Shown here piece after piece: positions 1 through 8,209 of a DNA stretch of 21,671 nucleotides (its first letter is position 1; each line of letters opens with the position of its first letter). Source of the DNA: Planctomycetota bacterium (GTDB taxonomy: Bacteria > Planctomycetota > Planctomycetia > Planctomycetales > Planctomycetaceae). Location: positions 1-21,671 of the forward strand of contig JAJRTM010000111.1 in NCBI GenBank assembly GCA_024278285.1. The letters run 5' to 3'. The notes under the pieces were generated by a model, which had not been told where the DNA came from, searched no databases, and saw only the letters and a program-made list of their open reading frames with translations. The position numbers and the translations under genes are program-made.

Positions 1-2
1 GA

Positions 3-68
3 TCTCCTATTGTAGATGATGGAACGGCATTCAAACAGCCTGTTTTGAACGTGTGGGAAAGTCTGTAG
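3..68 (+). CDS. possible 3' end of an unidentified gene
   Basis: The third forward frame is open from the window edge for 21 codons and ends at TAG (66-68). The peptide ends in QPVLNVWESL, which reads like ordinary protein, while the other two forward frames hit stops within 20 bases. This is too short to identify. It may be the tail of a gene starting outside the window, or chance. From 69 to 199 I see nothing coding. Confidence 0.25.
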   Translation, partial: SPIVDDGTAFKQPVLNVWESL

Positions 69-199
69 ATTTTCGATAACTTCTGTGGAGACCTGTAAGG
101 GGCCGTTGGGGTTATGATCAGGATACGAATGTGACTGAACTGTTTGCTTGTTTTTATCTCAATTTGAAAATAGAGAATTGGCCGATTGTGATGCCCCGG

Positions 200-222
200 T
201 TTGCATGATAAGCTGATGCAAA
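200..222. promoter_or_regulatory. dyad TTTGCAT-N9-ATGCAAA, possible operator
   Basis: A perfect 7 bp inverted repeat with a 9 nt spacer lies about 40 bp upstream of the deacetylase gene at 262. The spacing and symmetry resemble a binding site for a dimeric repressor. There is no run of T after it, so a terminator is unlikely. The regulatory role is inferred from shape and position only. Confidence 0.25.
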
Positions 223-261
223 TGTATTGCTGGTCCGTTCACTCTTTGCCGACAAAATGAA

Positions 262-1245
262 ATGAGTTCTATGCGTATCAATCTAAATGTGATTTGTTCT
301 TTAACCATTGCCGCAATGATGGCTCTGGGAATGCAGAATGGTCAGGTTCAAGCGGAAAATTCTCCCAAAAAAGAAAAAAAGACCGAACCTCAACCGCGAT
401 ATGTCATCATTCATGCAGATGATGCAGGCATGTCTCATTCGGTGAACATGGCGACAATTGCCGGGCTGGAGTCGGGAGTTGTTACTTCTGCCAGTATTAT
501 GGTTCCCTGTGCCTGGTTTACAGAGTTTGCCAAGTACGCTAAAGAGAATCCGCAACACGATTACGGCATTCATTTAACACTCACATCTGAATGGAATTTT
601 TACCGCTGGGGCCCAGTCACCTCCAAAGATAAAGTCCCCAGTCTGGTCGATGAAGATGGCTACCTTTGGGATAACTCTCGTCTTGTCGCTGAGAATGTCA
701 AAGCCGAAGAAGTTGAAATCGAACTGCGGGCACAAATCGATCGCGCCAAAAAGTTTGGCGTTCCGCTCAGTCATCTCGATACGCACATGGGGTCGTTATT
801 CAGCCGTCCCGATTTGGTGAAAGTTTATGTAAAGCTGGGCTTGGAATACGATCTGCCCGTTCTGTTCTTGAAGAATATCCCAGCCGCAATTGGTAAAGAA
901 TACCCCGGTTTAGCAGCGGGAACGGATGAATTGGTTGAGTTACTGAAGAAAAAAAACTTGCCTCTTATCGATTCAGTCCTACAATTCTACGGCGGGAAAA
1001 CGCACGAGCAACGCAAGATGAATTACATGAACGCGTTGCGGGACATGGGACCGGGCGTGAATGAGTTGATTATTCATTGCGGTTACGATAACGAAGAACT
1101 GCGAGCGATCACCAACAGTGCAGCACGTCGAAACGGTGACCGAATCATTTTCAGTTCCGCAGAAACAGCCGCTTTTTTGAAGAGCAACAATATTAAATTG
1201 CTCAGTTGGAAGCAGTTTCGCAAAATGCAATGTAATAAGAAGTAG
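262..1245 (+). CDS. exported YdjC/ChbG-like carbohydrate deacetylase
   Basis: This is a 327-residue protein of the YdjC/ChbG family, which are metal-dependent deacetylases of N-acetylated sugars or oligosaccharides on a polysaccharide-deacetylase-like barrel. The family metal-binding pattern is visible: HADDAG (Asp53/Asp54), YGIHLTL (His104) and HLDTHMG (His171, His175). A hydrophobic N-terminus ending near QVQA (about residue 31) looks like a signal peptide, so the enzyme probably acts outside the cytoplasm; E. coli ChbG is cytoplasmic. A lysine-rich linker (36-41) precedes the barrel. ATG at 262 is used here; ATG at 271 is equally possible, because neither has a strong ribosome binding site. 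The substrate cannot be told from the sequence, and no glycosidase or transporter adjoins the gene. The family call is firm; the secretion call is good. Confidence 0.85.
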   Translation: MSSMRINLNVICSLTIAAMMALGMQNGQVQAENSPKKEKKTEPQPRYVIIHADDAGMSHSVNMATIAGLESGVVTSASIMVPCAWFTEFAKYAKENPQHDYGIHLTLTSEWNFYRWGPVTSKDKVPSLVDEDGYLWDNSRLVAENVKAEEVEIELRAQIDRAKKFGVPLSHLDTHMGSLFSRPDLVKVYVKLGLEYDLPVLFLKNIPAAIGKEYPGLAAGTDELVELLKKKNLPLIDSVLQFYGGKTHEQRKMNYMNALRDMGPGVNELIIHCGYDNEELRAITNSAARRNGDRIIFSSAETAAFLKSNNIKLLSWKQFRKMQCNKK

Positions 1246-1258
1246 GCTTTCCAGTCGC

Positions 1259-1359
1259 GCAGGGTACGCTGTGCGTACCACATTCGTTGGGGTGATATCT
1301 GCATAATGGCAATGATAAATTCATGGAGAGGTATAATTGGTGTGCACAGCACACCCTAC
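1259..1359. repeat. REP-like hairpin doublet, copy A
   Basis: This 101 bp element has two perfect hairpins at its ends: GGTACGC-TGT-GCGTACC (1263-1279) and GGTGTGC-ACA-GCACACC (1339-1355). Each has a 7 bp stem and a three-base loop. The middle is unstructured. The same element occurs inverted at 17281-17382 and as a degraded partial copy at 5926-5979. It lies in the convergent gap between the deacetylase and methyltransferase genes, the usual place for REP/BIME-type repeats. Confidence 0.8.
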
Positions 1360-1381
1360 ACTGCTATTGCGGACCATTTTA

Positions 1382-2107
1382 TTACGCAGCGTTTACCTGT
1401 TCAGAAGCAGCCGTTTTGCAATTTCTTGCGGTAACAACCAAATGGCGACCGTAGATTGATTGTGCCGATCCTGCCGTTTCCCAGAACTGCCGTTCTTCGT
1501 CAGTGGTCGCTTTTTTCATTTTTTTTCGACAATATATTTTCTGAGGTAAGCTGAGCAGTCTTTCATAGAAGCGTCTTGGTTTCTTTTCCTGAACTTCATG
1601 AAGTTGCACATCGCTGTAACCAGCCAGCTTCAAGTATAAAAATAGATGCGGAAAAGACCACGGCATAATGTGCATGTGAGTTCCCCGTTCGATTTTTCCG
1701 ACGATGCAGGGAAAGCTGGGGAAAAAACCACGGAGCATGAATTTCAGTCGAGCAGCCGGGTACCAGGTGTTGGGGGTCGTGATAATAATCAGCCCGCCTT
1801 CAACAAGGTGACGGCTGACGTGTTCAATCAGCAGCAACGGATTGCCAACATGTTCGAGTCCTTCGCAAGTCACGAACGCTTCATACTTCCCAAGGCTGTC
1901 GGGCAAGCCATAGTCGAGATCAGCCGTGGCAAATTCTTCATAGCCTTCCGGTTTTTCCTCAAACAAATCGAGTCCTGCAAATTCGGGTTGATAGTCGAGA
2001 TCCTTTTTCAGCCAACCGTTTCCCGAAGGGGCATCTAAAATAGAGGCGGGTTTGAGTTCATTTAGAATTTTTACAACAACGGGGCGGTTTTTCTTACCAC
2101 TTTCCAT
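1382..2107 (-). CDS. class I SAM-dependent methyltransferase
   Basis: This is a 241-residue protein of the Methyltransf_23/UbiE-like type. Motif I, ILDAPSGNGWL (about residues 23-33), binds S-adenosylmethionine. It is followed by an acidic end of strand 2 (GLDLFEEKP) and a motif IV/post-I region (CEGLEHVGNPLLLIEHV, then GGLIIITTPN). The C-terminal part is basic, with an RRFYERLL stretch and a lysine-rich segment. Proteins of this design often methylate small molecules, glycans or lipids, but the substrate is not evident. ATG at 2107 is chosen; a TTG at 2143 would add 12 residues rich in Lys/Arg. Neither start has a clear Shine-Dalgarno, only an A-rich tract. The gene is divergent from RNase R and converges on the deacetylase gene. 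Confidence 0.75.
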   Translation of the reverse strand: MESGKKNRPVVVKILNELKPASILDAPSGNGWLKKDLDYQPEFAGLDLFEEKPEGYEEFATADLDYGLPDSLGKYEAFVTCEGLEHVGNPLLLIEHVSRHLVEGGLIIITTPNTWYPAARLKFMLRGFFPSFPCIVGKIERGTHMHIMPWSFPHLFLYLKLAGYSDVQLHEVQEKKPRRFYERLLSLPQKIYCRKKMKKATTDEERQFWETAGSAQSIYGRHLVVTARNCKTAASEQVNAA

Positions 2108-2277
2108 TGACTTTTTTCTTTTTCTAGTGATCAGGGTAAGCAATCAGTATGGATATTCTGCCCAAATCGCTACTATTGCAGACCAGAATGGTAAGGTAGA
2201 ATCATTTATTAACACAATAGCGATATATTTTTCAAGTCTGTGAAATAGCATACAGAAGTGTCCAATTACATTAATTT

Positions 2278-2283
2278 AAGGAG
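2278..2283 (+). promoter_or_regulatory. AAGGAG ribosome binding site with no standard start at normal spacing
   Basis: A strong AAGGAG lies upstream of rnr, but the only standard start codon in the open frame, TTG at 2316, is 32 bases away. The codon 8 bases downstream is ATA (2292-2294), which is in frame and followed by [13 protein letters not shown]. The frame opens after a TAA at 2277. So either an unusual ATA start is used, or TTG is used without this site. Confidence 0.5.
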
Positions 2284-2315
2284 TCTTACAGATAGTTAAG
2301 CACAAGAAGTCCGAT

Positions 2316-4574
2316 TTGCGAGATCAGATTCTCAAAGCCGTTTCGCAAAAAGGCTACAAACCAGTCAAAGCCCGGGCCTTAGCCGGGGTTTTGAATTTGC
2401 CCAAGAAAAAGTTTTCAGAATTTGAAACTGTTCTTGAACAGTTAGTGGATGAAAGAAAACTGAAGCGAGGCAAGTTCAATCGCATTGAGGTCAGGTCTGC
2501 CGAGAAGTCTCGCAGTTCTCTGCGGGGAATTTTGCGACGTGTTTCCAGCGGCAATGGCTATGTCACATTACTCGATTCAAAAACGACCAGTCGCGATAAC
2601 GATGTCTTTGTTCAAAGGAATGATCTGGGCGATGCACAATCTGGTGATGAAGTTCTTGTTCATCTGTTGAGTCGTACCAAATCGGGCGGACAGCGGTGTG
2701 GGCGAGTTATTGAAGTTGTAAGCCGATCGACCACTCGTTTTGTCGGCAGTTACTTTGAAGAGCAGGGCCAGGGCTACGTCTTTATTGATGGCAACGATTT
2801 CGAAGAAGCCGTTTGGCTGGGCGATGTGCAGACCGATCAAATCGAAGAGGACGACATGGTCCTTGTCGAAATGGTAAAATTTCCCAAACATACTTCTGTT
2901 GGCGAGGCAGTGCTGGTAGAAGTCCTCGGACCACGCGGAGCAACCGGCGTCGATACGCTGACAATCATTCACGAATTTGGACTCCCTACCGACTTCTCGC
3001 CAGCTTCAATTGAACAAGCCAGTCAGCAGGCAGCCGATTTTGACGAAACCGATTTTCAAGGCCGTCTCGATCTTACTCTCGATACCATCATCACGATCGA
3101 CCCGAAAGAGGCTCGCGATTTTGATGATGCGATTTCGCTGGTTCAAACCGATAACGGGCATTGGCATCTGGGCGTTCATATTGCAGATGTCTCTCACTTT
3201 GTGCAGCCTAATACGCCACTCGATGAAGAAGCACTCAAGCGAGGGACCAGCGTTTATCTGCCGACAAAAGTTATCCCGATGCTCCCCGAAGTTCTTTCCA
3301 ACGGGTTGGCCAGTTTACAGCAGGATCGTATACGATTCGTGAAATCGGTTTTCATCGAGTTCAACAAAGAAGGAATTCCTGTTGATACCCGATTCAGTAA
3401 TTCGGTCATCAAGGTGAAGCAGCGTTTCCATTATAAGCAGGTGATGGACTTTCTGGAGGCACCTGAAAAGCAGAAGGGAGATCTGGACGATAAAGTTTAC
3501 CAGTTACTGCTTGATATACAAAAACTGGCAAAAAAACTTCGCGGTCGCCGCTTCAGTGCAGGGGCGCTAGAATTGAATATGCCCGAGACTCGCTTGAAGT
3601 TCAATAAGCAGGGGAAAGTATCGGGAGCTTACATTACTGAAAACGATGAATCGCATCAGATTATCGAAGAGTTCATGCTGGCTGCGAATATCGCGGTGGC
3701 GCGGGAGTTGACTTCGCGAGGCGTTCACTTCTTACGCCGGGTTCATGCTGCCCCCGCGACTGATAAAGCGAAACTGTTCGGAGAGTTTGTCGAATCACTC
3801 GGGCTGGAGCTATCGAAGCACCCCAGTCGGTTCGAATTTCAGAAAATTCTGGATCAAACTGCAGGAACCCCTCTCGAACGAGCCGTGCATTACGCCTTGT
3901 TACGCAGCCTCAAGCAGGCAGAATATACCCCCGAAGTAGAAGGGCATTATGCGCTCGCAGTCGAAGATTATTGTCACTTTACCAGTCCGATACGTCGATA
4001 TCCCGATTTAACGGTCCACCGCATTGTTGATCGTCTACTAATTCGAGGCGATCAATATCAGGGTGAAAGTATCGAGAAAATCCTGCAAATCGCCACGCAC
4101 TGCAACGACACTTCCCGTCGCGCTGAACGAGCCGAACGCGACCTGACCAAACTGAAATTGCTCGAATATATGGAGCAACGCATCGGCGAAGAATTCGATG
4201 GTATCATCACTGGCGTTGAACGATTCGGGATTTTCTGTCAACTCAAGCAGGTTCCAGCCGAGGGGATTACGCATATCAGCTCGCTGGAAAAAATCGATAA
4301 GTTCGATTTCGAACGAGAAACACACTGCCTGACCGGCAAACGAACCGGCATCCGTTTGCAACTAGGATCACAAGTCCGCATCAAAGTCGCCAGCGTCGAT
4401 TTGGGCAGACGTGTCCTCAACTTCACTCTGGAAAAAGTTTACAAAGCTACCCCGGAAAAAAGCAAAAGCCCCAAGCGAGCCGTCAAAAAAAGACCGGGAT
4501 CAGACGCTCAAGAATCGCCAAGTTCAAAAAAGAGAACTTCCAAGAACAAAAGAAAACGTAATCCCAGAAAGTAA
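2316..4574 (+). CDS. rnr: ribonuclease R (RNB-family 3'-5' exoribonuclease)
   Basis: RNase R degrades structured RNA processively from the 3' end in the cytoplasm and takes part in mRNA decay and rRNA/tRNA quality control. The 752 residues show the usual order: an N-terminal winged helix (about 1-60), two cold-shock/OB domains (about 65-215), the RNB catalytic core (about 250-590), an S1 domain ([16 protein letters not shown], about 627-705) and a basic Lys/Arg-rich tail (about 710-752). The magnesium-binding acidic cluster [12 protein letters not shown] supplies Asp262, 268, 270 and 271, and the family signature [13 protein letters not shown] is intact. Length is typical. TTG at 2316 is the only standard start, but an AAGGAG site sits 32 bp away and fits an in-frame ATA at 2292 much better, which would add 8 residues. 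It reads away from the methyltransferase gene. Confidence 0.95.
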   Translation: MRDQILKAVSQKGYKPVKARALAGVLNLPKKKFSEFETVLEQLVDERKLKRGKFNRIEVRSAEKSRSSLRGILRRVSSGNGYVTLLDSKTTSRDNDVFVQRNDLGDAQSGDEVLVHLLSRTKSGGQRCGRVIEVVSRSTTRFVGSYFEEQGQGYVFIDGNDFEEAVWLGDVQTDQIEEDDMVLVEMVKFPKHTSVGEAVLVEVLGPRGATGVDTLTIIHEFGLPTDFSPASIEQASQQAADFDETDFQGRLDLTLDTIITIDPKEARDFDDAISLVQTDNGHWHLGVHIADVSHFVQPNTPLDEEALKRGTSVYLPTKVIPMLPEVLSNGLASLQQDRIRFVKSVFIEFNKEGIPVDTRFSNSVIKVKQRFHYKQVMDFLEAPEKQKGDLDDKVYQLLLDIQKLAKKLRGRRFSAGALELNMPETRLKFNKQGKVSGAYITENDESHQIIEEFMLAANIAVARELTSRGVHFLRRVHAAPATDKAKLFGEFVESLGLELSKHPSRFEFQKILDQTAGTPLERAVHYALLRSLKQAEYTPEVEGHYALAVEDYCHFTSPIRRYPDLTVHRIVDRLLIRGDQYQGESIEKILQIATHCNDTSRRAERAERDLTKLKLLEYMEQRIGEEFDGIITGVERFGIFCQLKQVPAEGITHISSLEKIDKFDFERETHCLTGKRTGIRLQLGSQVRIKVASVDLGRRVLNFTLEKVYKATPEKSKSPKRAVKKRPGSDAQESPSSKKRTSKNKRKRNPRK

Positions 4575-4666
4575 ACGGGAGCAGCGTATGTTGTCTTTTC
4601 AAATTGGTGATGGGGGCAGCATAAAAGAAATCTGTGCAGGTACCACTTTTATTGATACAGTATAAA

Positions 4667-4681
4667 GCAGTGAATCACTGC
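4667..4681. promoter_or_regulatory. short palindrome GCAGTG-AAT-CACTGC
   Basis: A perfect 6 bp inverted repeat with a 3-base centre lies 49 bp upstream of the ATG at 4730 and 93 bp after the rnr stop. It could be an operator or a weak hairpin. There is no T-run directly after it, so it is not a standard terminator. No role can be assigned. Confidence 0.2.
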
Positions 4682-4729
4682 CTTCTTGCTGTCTTCAAAT
4701 TATTCTTTTATACCTGTGGAATTCAAAAA

Positions 4730-5650
4730 ATGAAAATAGTGGTAAATGTTATTTGTGTTTTCATATTCTTGGCTTTTTTGGCTATCCCCTTGTCTGCTCA
4801 GACATCGCAAGAAGCTCTTACGAAATGCCAAAACCATTTGACGCGGCTCAAAACACTCGATTACACCTTTAAGTATGCCGCCTACTATCACCCGGTCAGA
4901 TTTCGTTCCAGTGGAATAATGACAAGGTGTGATTATGACTTTCCTGTACGTGGCAGTAATGGTAAAGCCTTCGTCCGATATAACATAATGGCATTTAACG
5001 GCAGCATCTATCAGAATAAAAGTATCGGTTCGATGGTTATGAGTTGCACTCATGAACCTTGGAGCGAACCAGGAAAATGTGGTCCCTGCTGGACACCGCT
5101 TGAATATACGTTCAAATGGTGTCAGACAAGAAAAGAGCCACTTACATGGCAAAGTCTTCACGATGATTCAACATGGAAACGGATGCGCGAACTTGCAGAT
5201 CCGGAAGTGAAAATCTTACCAATAGAAATTGGAGGTAAGCAGATTAAATGTGCTCGAGTGATTATTCGGCGACCGGTTGGTTCAGTCTCTCACGTATACC
5301 TTGCAGTAGATAAAGGATATCTTCCGATAAAACACGAAGTGTTTAGTTCAGACGGAAATCTTGGGAGCGTTATGCTCGTAAAAAATCTTCTGGAAATTAC
5401 CGGCGAAGATGGCCAAGAGCCTGTTTGTTTTCCGATAGATATTATTGCATTCCAGCCTAAAGAAAAGGGAGAACGGTTTAAAGACAACTTCAATGTGAAG
5501 TATCAGGTAGAACCGGAATCATTAAGCATTAATCAAAAGATCAACAAGGAAATATTCACATTGGATTATGCTGGTGAAGTCAATGTTTATCTTAATGCTT
5601 TTCAGGTCTACCTTCCCGACGAGGATCGAATTGTCTGGGTTGGAGAATAG
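4730..5650 (+). CDS. exported LolA-like protein of unknown function
   Basis: This is a 306-residue protein starting at ATG 4730. The open frame extends upstream to 4634, but the hydrophobic signal peptide begins exactly here (MKIVVNVICVFIFLAFLAIP, likely cut after LSA near residue 23). The mature part opens with a helix and a TLDYTF segment, followed by alternating polar/hydrophobic strands and phrases such as MAFNGSIYQ and YLAVDKGYLPIKHEVF. That layout resembles planctomycete exported proteins with a LolA/lipoprotein-sorting-like half-barrel. It is cysteine-rich in the middle (CGPCWTPLEYTFKWC), so disulfides are possible. No catalytic motif is seen. The resemblance to LolA is an inference from pattern and moderate at best. 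It follows rnr on the same strand by 155 bp but is probably a separate unit. Confidence 0.65.
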   Translation: MKIVVNVICVFIFLAFLAIPLSAQTSQEALTKCQNHLTRLKTLDYTFKYAAYYHPVRFRSSGIMTRCDYDFPVRGSNGKAFVRYNIMAFNGSIYQNKSIGSMVMSCTHEPWSEPGKCGPCWTPLEYTFKWCQTRKEPLTWQSLHDDSTWKRMRELADPEVKILPIEIGGKQIKCARVIIRRPVGSVSHVYLAVDKGYLPIKHEVFSSDGNLGSVMLVKNLLEITGEDGQEPVCFPIDIIAFQPKEKGERFKDNFNVKYQVEPESLSINQKINKEIFTLDYAGEVNVYLNAFQVYLPDEDRIVWVGE

Positions 5651-5742
5651 AATTATTGATGCAGGCAAGTAGGCTGTACTGGTGAATTTCTTAAGTTGTT
5701 GTCAGTTTTACTGTTGCGCTTTGTTTTATGATTTCCTGTTGG

Positions 5743-5841
5743 GTGCCACGGCTCTGTGAGCCGTGCGAACTGAAAATTAAACTTGATTTTATAGCAAGAC
5801 ATTCTTATTCCAACGCAGCACGGCTCACAGAGCCGTGGCAC
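5743..5841. repeat. REP-like doublet of 24 bp perfect inverted repeats
   Basis: The arms 5743-5766 and 5818-5841 are exact reverse complements, separated by 51 bp. Each arm is itself a hairpin: CACGGCTC-TGT-GAGCCGTG and CACGGCTC-ACA-GAGCCGTG, with 8 bp stems and three-base loops. The architecture is the same as the elements at 1259 and 17281, but with different stem bases. It lies in the 341 bp convergent gap 5651-5991, which otherwise holds only the decayed copy at 5926. Confidence 0.85.
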
Positions 5842-5925
5842 ACGAAACAGTTATTTCTCGCAACAGTTTCTCAACGCGAAAATATCCTGATTTCCCCATT
5901 CTCCGGGTTATTTACCAGCCCACAT

Positions 5926-5979
5926 GTAGGCTGTGCTGTACACACCAATTGTAATTTGCAGTCACTTGGTATGTAGCCA
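5926..5979. repeat. REP-like doublet, degenerate partial copy C
   Basis: This stretch matches the first half of the 17281-17382 element (and the reverse of 1259-1359). It shares a GTAGG-TGTGCTGT-CACA core, an adjoining CCAATT and a later GCCATTAT. The second hairpin is missing. The match ends just before the stop codon of the PQQ-like gene (5992), so this is a truncated, decayed copy. Confidence 0.55.
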
Positions 5980-5991
5980 TTATCGTGTTCA

Positions 5992-7542
5992 TTACTTTTT
6001 GATATCGTAGCAAAGCAAAATGTCCTGATCTCGCAGGAAGAGTTTGCCATCTGCGACAACTGGTCTTGCCCAGGCACGTTTTCCGCTTCGTTCAGGTTGA
6101 TCAAATGTGCTGATGATGTTGGCTTGCTTTGGCGTCGCTTCTATCAGGTACATTGGACCTTGCTCGCTGCGGAAGTAGAGGTTTCCATCTGCGTAAGTAA
6201 TGGCTCCTTTGCCATTCCCATCGAGTCGATCTTCCCAGGCGGCTGTTCCTGACTGGGGGTTCAAGCAGGTCATGATTTGTTCGTTGGCTCCGTAGATGAA
6301 GCCATCCACAAAGACCATTCCTCCATGATGATTTTTCATTTTATTGGTTTTATAAACCATGGTCGGCTTAGATTCGCGAGAGCTGAATGAAAGCATTGCC
6401 CCACCGGTTCCATAGCCTGAAGCGTAGAAGACGGCGTTGCCGATCACGAGGGCAGAGCTGCAATTGGCTGTGCCGTTGGAGGCGTTGTTGTCTCCCCAGA
6501 TAGGAGTCCCGTTCCCGGCGTCAATTCCCAACAGGCCATCGTGACTGAAGTTGATATATTGTTTTCTACCTTGAATCGTCGCAATTATCGCAGAAGCATA
6601 GCCCGCTTTGGGGTTGCCGGGAACTTTGGCCAGCCAAATCGGAGCACCACTCTGTTTATTTAACGCGACCATCGTTGCGGTATTCCCGCCGGGAGTACAA
6701 ATAACTTTTTCTCCATCAATCAAGGGAGACTCAGAAATTCCCCATTGAATATTCTGCGCTCCATAAGCCGATAGAATATTCTGCTTCCAGATTTGTTGAC
6801 CGTTATCTGCATTCAAACAGCTTAAATCTCCCGATGCTCCAAGGGAATATAAGTTGCCATTATCGTAGGTAGGGGTGCTGCGTGGGCCGTTGCCTTGTCC
6901 GTCGCGAAAAATCTCTCCGTTGGAAGTCGCCCAAAGTTCCTTGCCAGTTTTCAGGTCGATAGCCAAGACAATTTCCTGCCCCTCACGAGTTCCCATCAAG
7001 AAAACTTTTCCGTTAGCAATGCTGACTGCTGAATATCCTTCGCCCAAATTTCGAGCCGTCCAAGCTAATTTGGGGCCTGCATTGGGCCAGCTTTTTAGAA
7101 GACCTGTTTCAGTAGAGCGGTTGTTACGATTCGGTCCTAGAAACTGGGGCCAGCCTGCTGCACCTTCCACGTTGTTGTCAGGCTGTTCGGATTTCTCTTT
7201 TCTGGAAGACGATTTCTTTTTCGATGTCCTGCTGGTTGATTTGGTTGAAGTGACTTGTTTGCAGTAAATTTTCAACGGGTTTCCAGAGGTCGATGTAAAA
7301 ACTGTAACGATATTGCCGACTTCCAATTGAGAAACTTTTCCCGATTTTTTATTGATCGATACTTTCAGGCTTCGACCATCAACAGGGAAGACGACGGCTT
7401 TTTTTCTGCTCGATGAATAAACGGTGATGTTTTTCCCATCCGCTGATATTTCTTTAATCGTTCCAGTGAAAGTTCCCGCCTGGGCTTGAGAAACAAGAAG
7501 GCCAAACAACAACAGACAGCTTAGCAGATTGCGGACACTCAT
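5992..7542 (-). CDS. exported PQQ-like beta-propeller (BamB-type) repeat protein
   Basis: This is a 516-residue secreted protein. It has a signal peptide (about 1-22, cut after AQA), a small beta-rich domain (about 23-100, beginning [20 protein letters not shown]), a low-complexity Ser/Lys linker (about 101-125), then a PQQ-like propeller opening with [11 protein letters not shown]. Propeller blades are marked by recurring segments such as [26 protein letters not shown] and [13 protein letters not shown]. Planctomycetes encode many such proteins; some relatives scaffold protein complexes (BamB) and others are PQQ dehydrogenases. The catalytic residues of the latter are not evident, so a structural or binding role is more likely. 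The start has a good ribosome binding site, GGAGAA (7549-7554), 6 bases upstream. The gene stands alone and faces away from ridA. Confidence 0.85.
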   Translation of the reverse strand: MSVRNLLSCLLLFGLLVSQAQAGTFTGTIKEISADGKNITVYSSSRKKAVVFPVDGRSLKVSINKKSGKVSQLEVGNIVTVFTSTSGNPLKIYCKQVTSTKSTSRTSKKKSSSRKEKSEQPDNNVEGAAGWPQFLGPNRNNRSTETGLLKSWPNAGPKLAWTARNLGEGYSAVSIANGKVFLMGTREGQEIVLAIDLKTGKELWATSNGEIFRDGQGNGPRSTPTYDNGNLYSLGASGDLSCLNADNGQQIWKQNILSAYGAQNIQWGISESPLIDGEKVICTPGGNTATMVALNKQSGAPIWLAKVPGNPKAGYASAIIATIQGRKQYINFSHDGLLGIDAGNGTPIWGDNNASNGTANCSSALVIGNAVFYASGYGTGGAMLSFSSRESKPTMVYKTNKMKNHHGGMVFVDGFIYGANEQIMTCLNPQSGTAAWEDRLDGNGKGAITYADGNLYFRSEQGPMYLIEATPKQANIISTFDQPERSGKRAWARPVVADGKLFLRDQDILLCYDIKK

Positions 7543-7733
7543 TTAACGTTCTCCATCAAGAGAGTTTTTGGATCAAGCCCAGATCCAGGAATTTCTATCA
7601 GTTCATTGTAGCCCTTATCATTTTGAATAGATAATATCTCAGTTTTCAATTCACATTACAACAGCAATCGCAATTTAACTTCCTCAATGCCAGTATCGGG
7701 CACTCGTTTTTTATGCCTGTCTTGATATGAGGT

Positions 7734-8116
7734 TCTTCCCACATTTTAGTGGCTAAAAGAAAAAAGAGCCACGGATTCACACGGATCAAACACGGATCAA
7801 AAAAAGGTTATTCACACAACAGAATCATTTTCATGCCAAGTGAAGTTGAATATTCTCTTTTTTATTGAAGTTTCGTCTATTTGTTTGACTAACTGGACAG
7901 CGACAGGTTTACCGAAAAAAAGCCGTCTTACGGGTCATTCACCTGGCGTTGTCCAGCTAAAGTTTCTCGCAAAGGTGACAAGGAAGAGAGGATCAATTTC
8001 AGTTTTTTCTTCTTGTCCCTTATTCAGTTTTTGCTTCTTCAGGAGAATTGATCCGTGGAAATTCGTGTTCATCCGTGGCTGTAAAATGTTTCAGCTATTA
8101 TAAAGTATGAAGAACC
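7734..8116 (+). repeat. dispersed long repeat, copy 1 (upstream of ridA)
   Basis: This 383 bp segment is repeated in the same orientation at 14947-15386. Both copies start with CTTCCCACATTTTAGTGGCT, end with AGAACC and contain the same GTTTGACTAA and TTTCTCGCAAAGG blocks. Inside, an imperfect inverted repeat of about 31 bp (7767-7798 and 8050-8080), built from CCACGGAT/ATCCGTGG motifs, gives it an element-like outline. Copy 1 carries a 64 bp insertion (7893-7956). The element fills most of the 667 bp gap 7543-8209 and encodes nothing credible. The rest of the gap (7543-7733) shows no clear feature beyond the ribosome binding site of the PQQ-like gene. Confidence 0.85.
7893..7956. mobile_element. 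64 bp MITE-like insertion with CTAA target duplication
   Basis: The ends CTGGACAGCGACAGGT (7893-7908) and ACCTGGCGTTGTCCAG (7941-7956) are 16 bp terminal inverted repeats with two mismatches. CTAA flanks the element on both sides (7889-7892 and 7957-7960). The other copy of the surrounding repeat has the uninterrupted site with one CTAA (15137-15140). A tiny non-coding element with terminal repeats and a 4 bp target duplication is the hallmark of a MITE. No matching transposase is in the window. Confidence 0.8.
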
Positions 8117-8192
8117 TGATATGATAAGCAGTGAGGTATCTATCAATTAATTATTGAAACCACTGTTAAGCTTTGCATTAATGTATTCACTG

Positions 8193-8198
8193 AAGGAG
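8193..8198 (+). promoter_or_regulatory. AAGGAG ribosome binding site fixing the ridA start
   Basis: AAGGAG lies 11 bases before ATG 8210 but only 2 bases before the in-frame GTG at 8201. The ATG is therefore the real start and the protein begins [10 protein letters not shown]. Confidence 0.75.
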
Positions 8199-8209
8199 AA
8201 GTGTTCCTA

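Noticed and set aside
1646..2038. 130-codon open frame on the plus strand
   Set aside because: It is antisense to the methyltransferase, which has convincing SAM-binding motifs.
4634..4729. upstream extension of the exported gene that starts at 4730
   Set aside because: It would place 32 residues before an obvious signal peptide, and the region lies in the gap after rnr.
4700..5161. 153-codon open frame on the minus strand
   Set aside because: It is antisense to the exported LolA-like gene, which has a signal peptide and normal composition.
7840..8103. 87-codon open frame on the plus strand
   Set aside because: It lies wholly inside the dispersed repeat and runs through the MITE-like insertion. 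The other repeat copy does not keep the frame.
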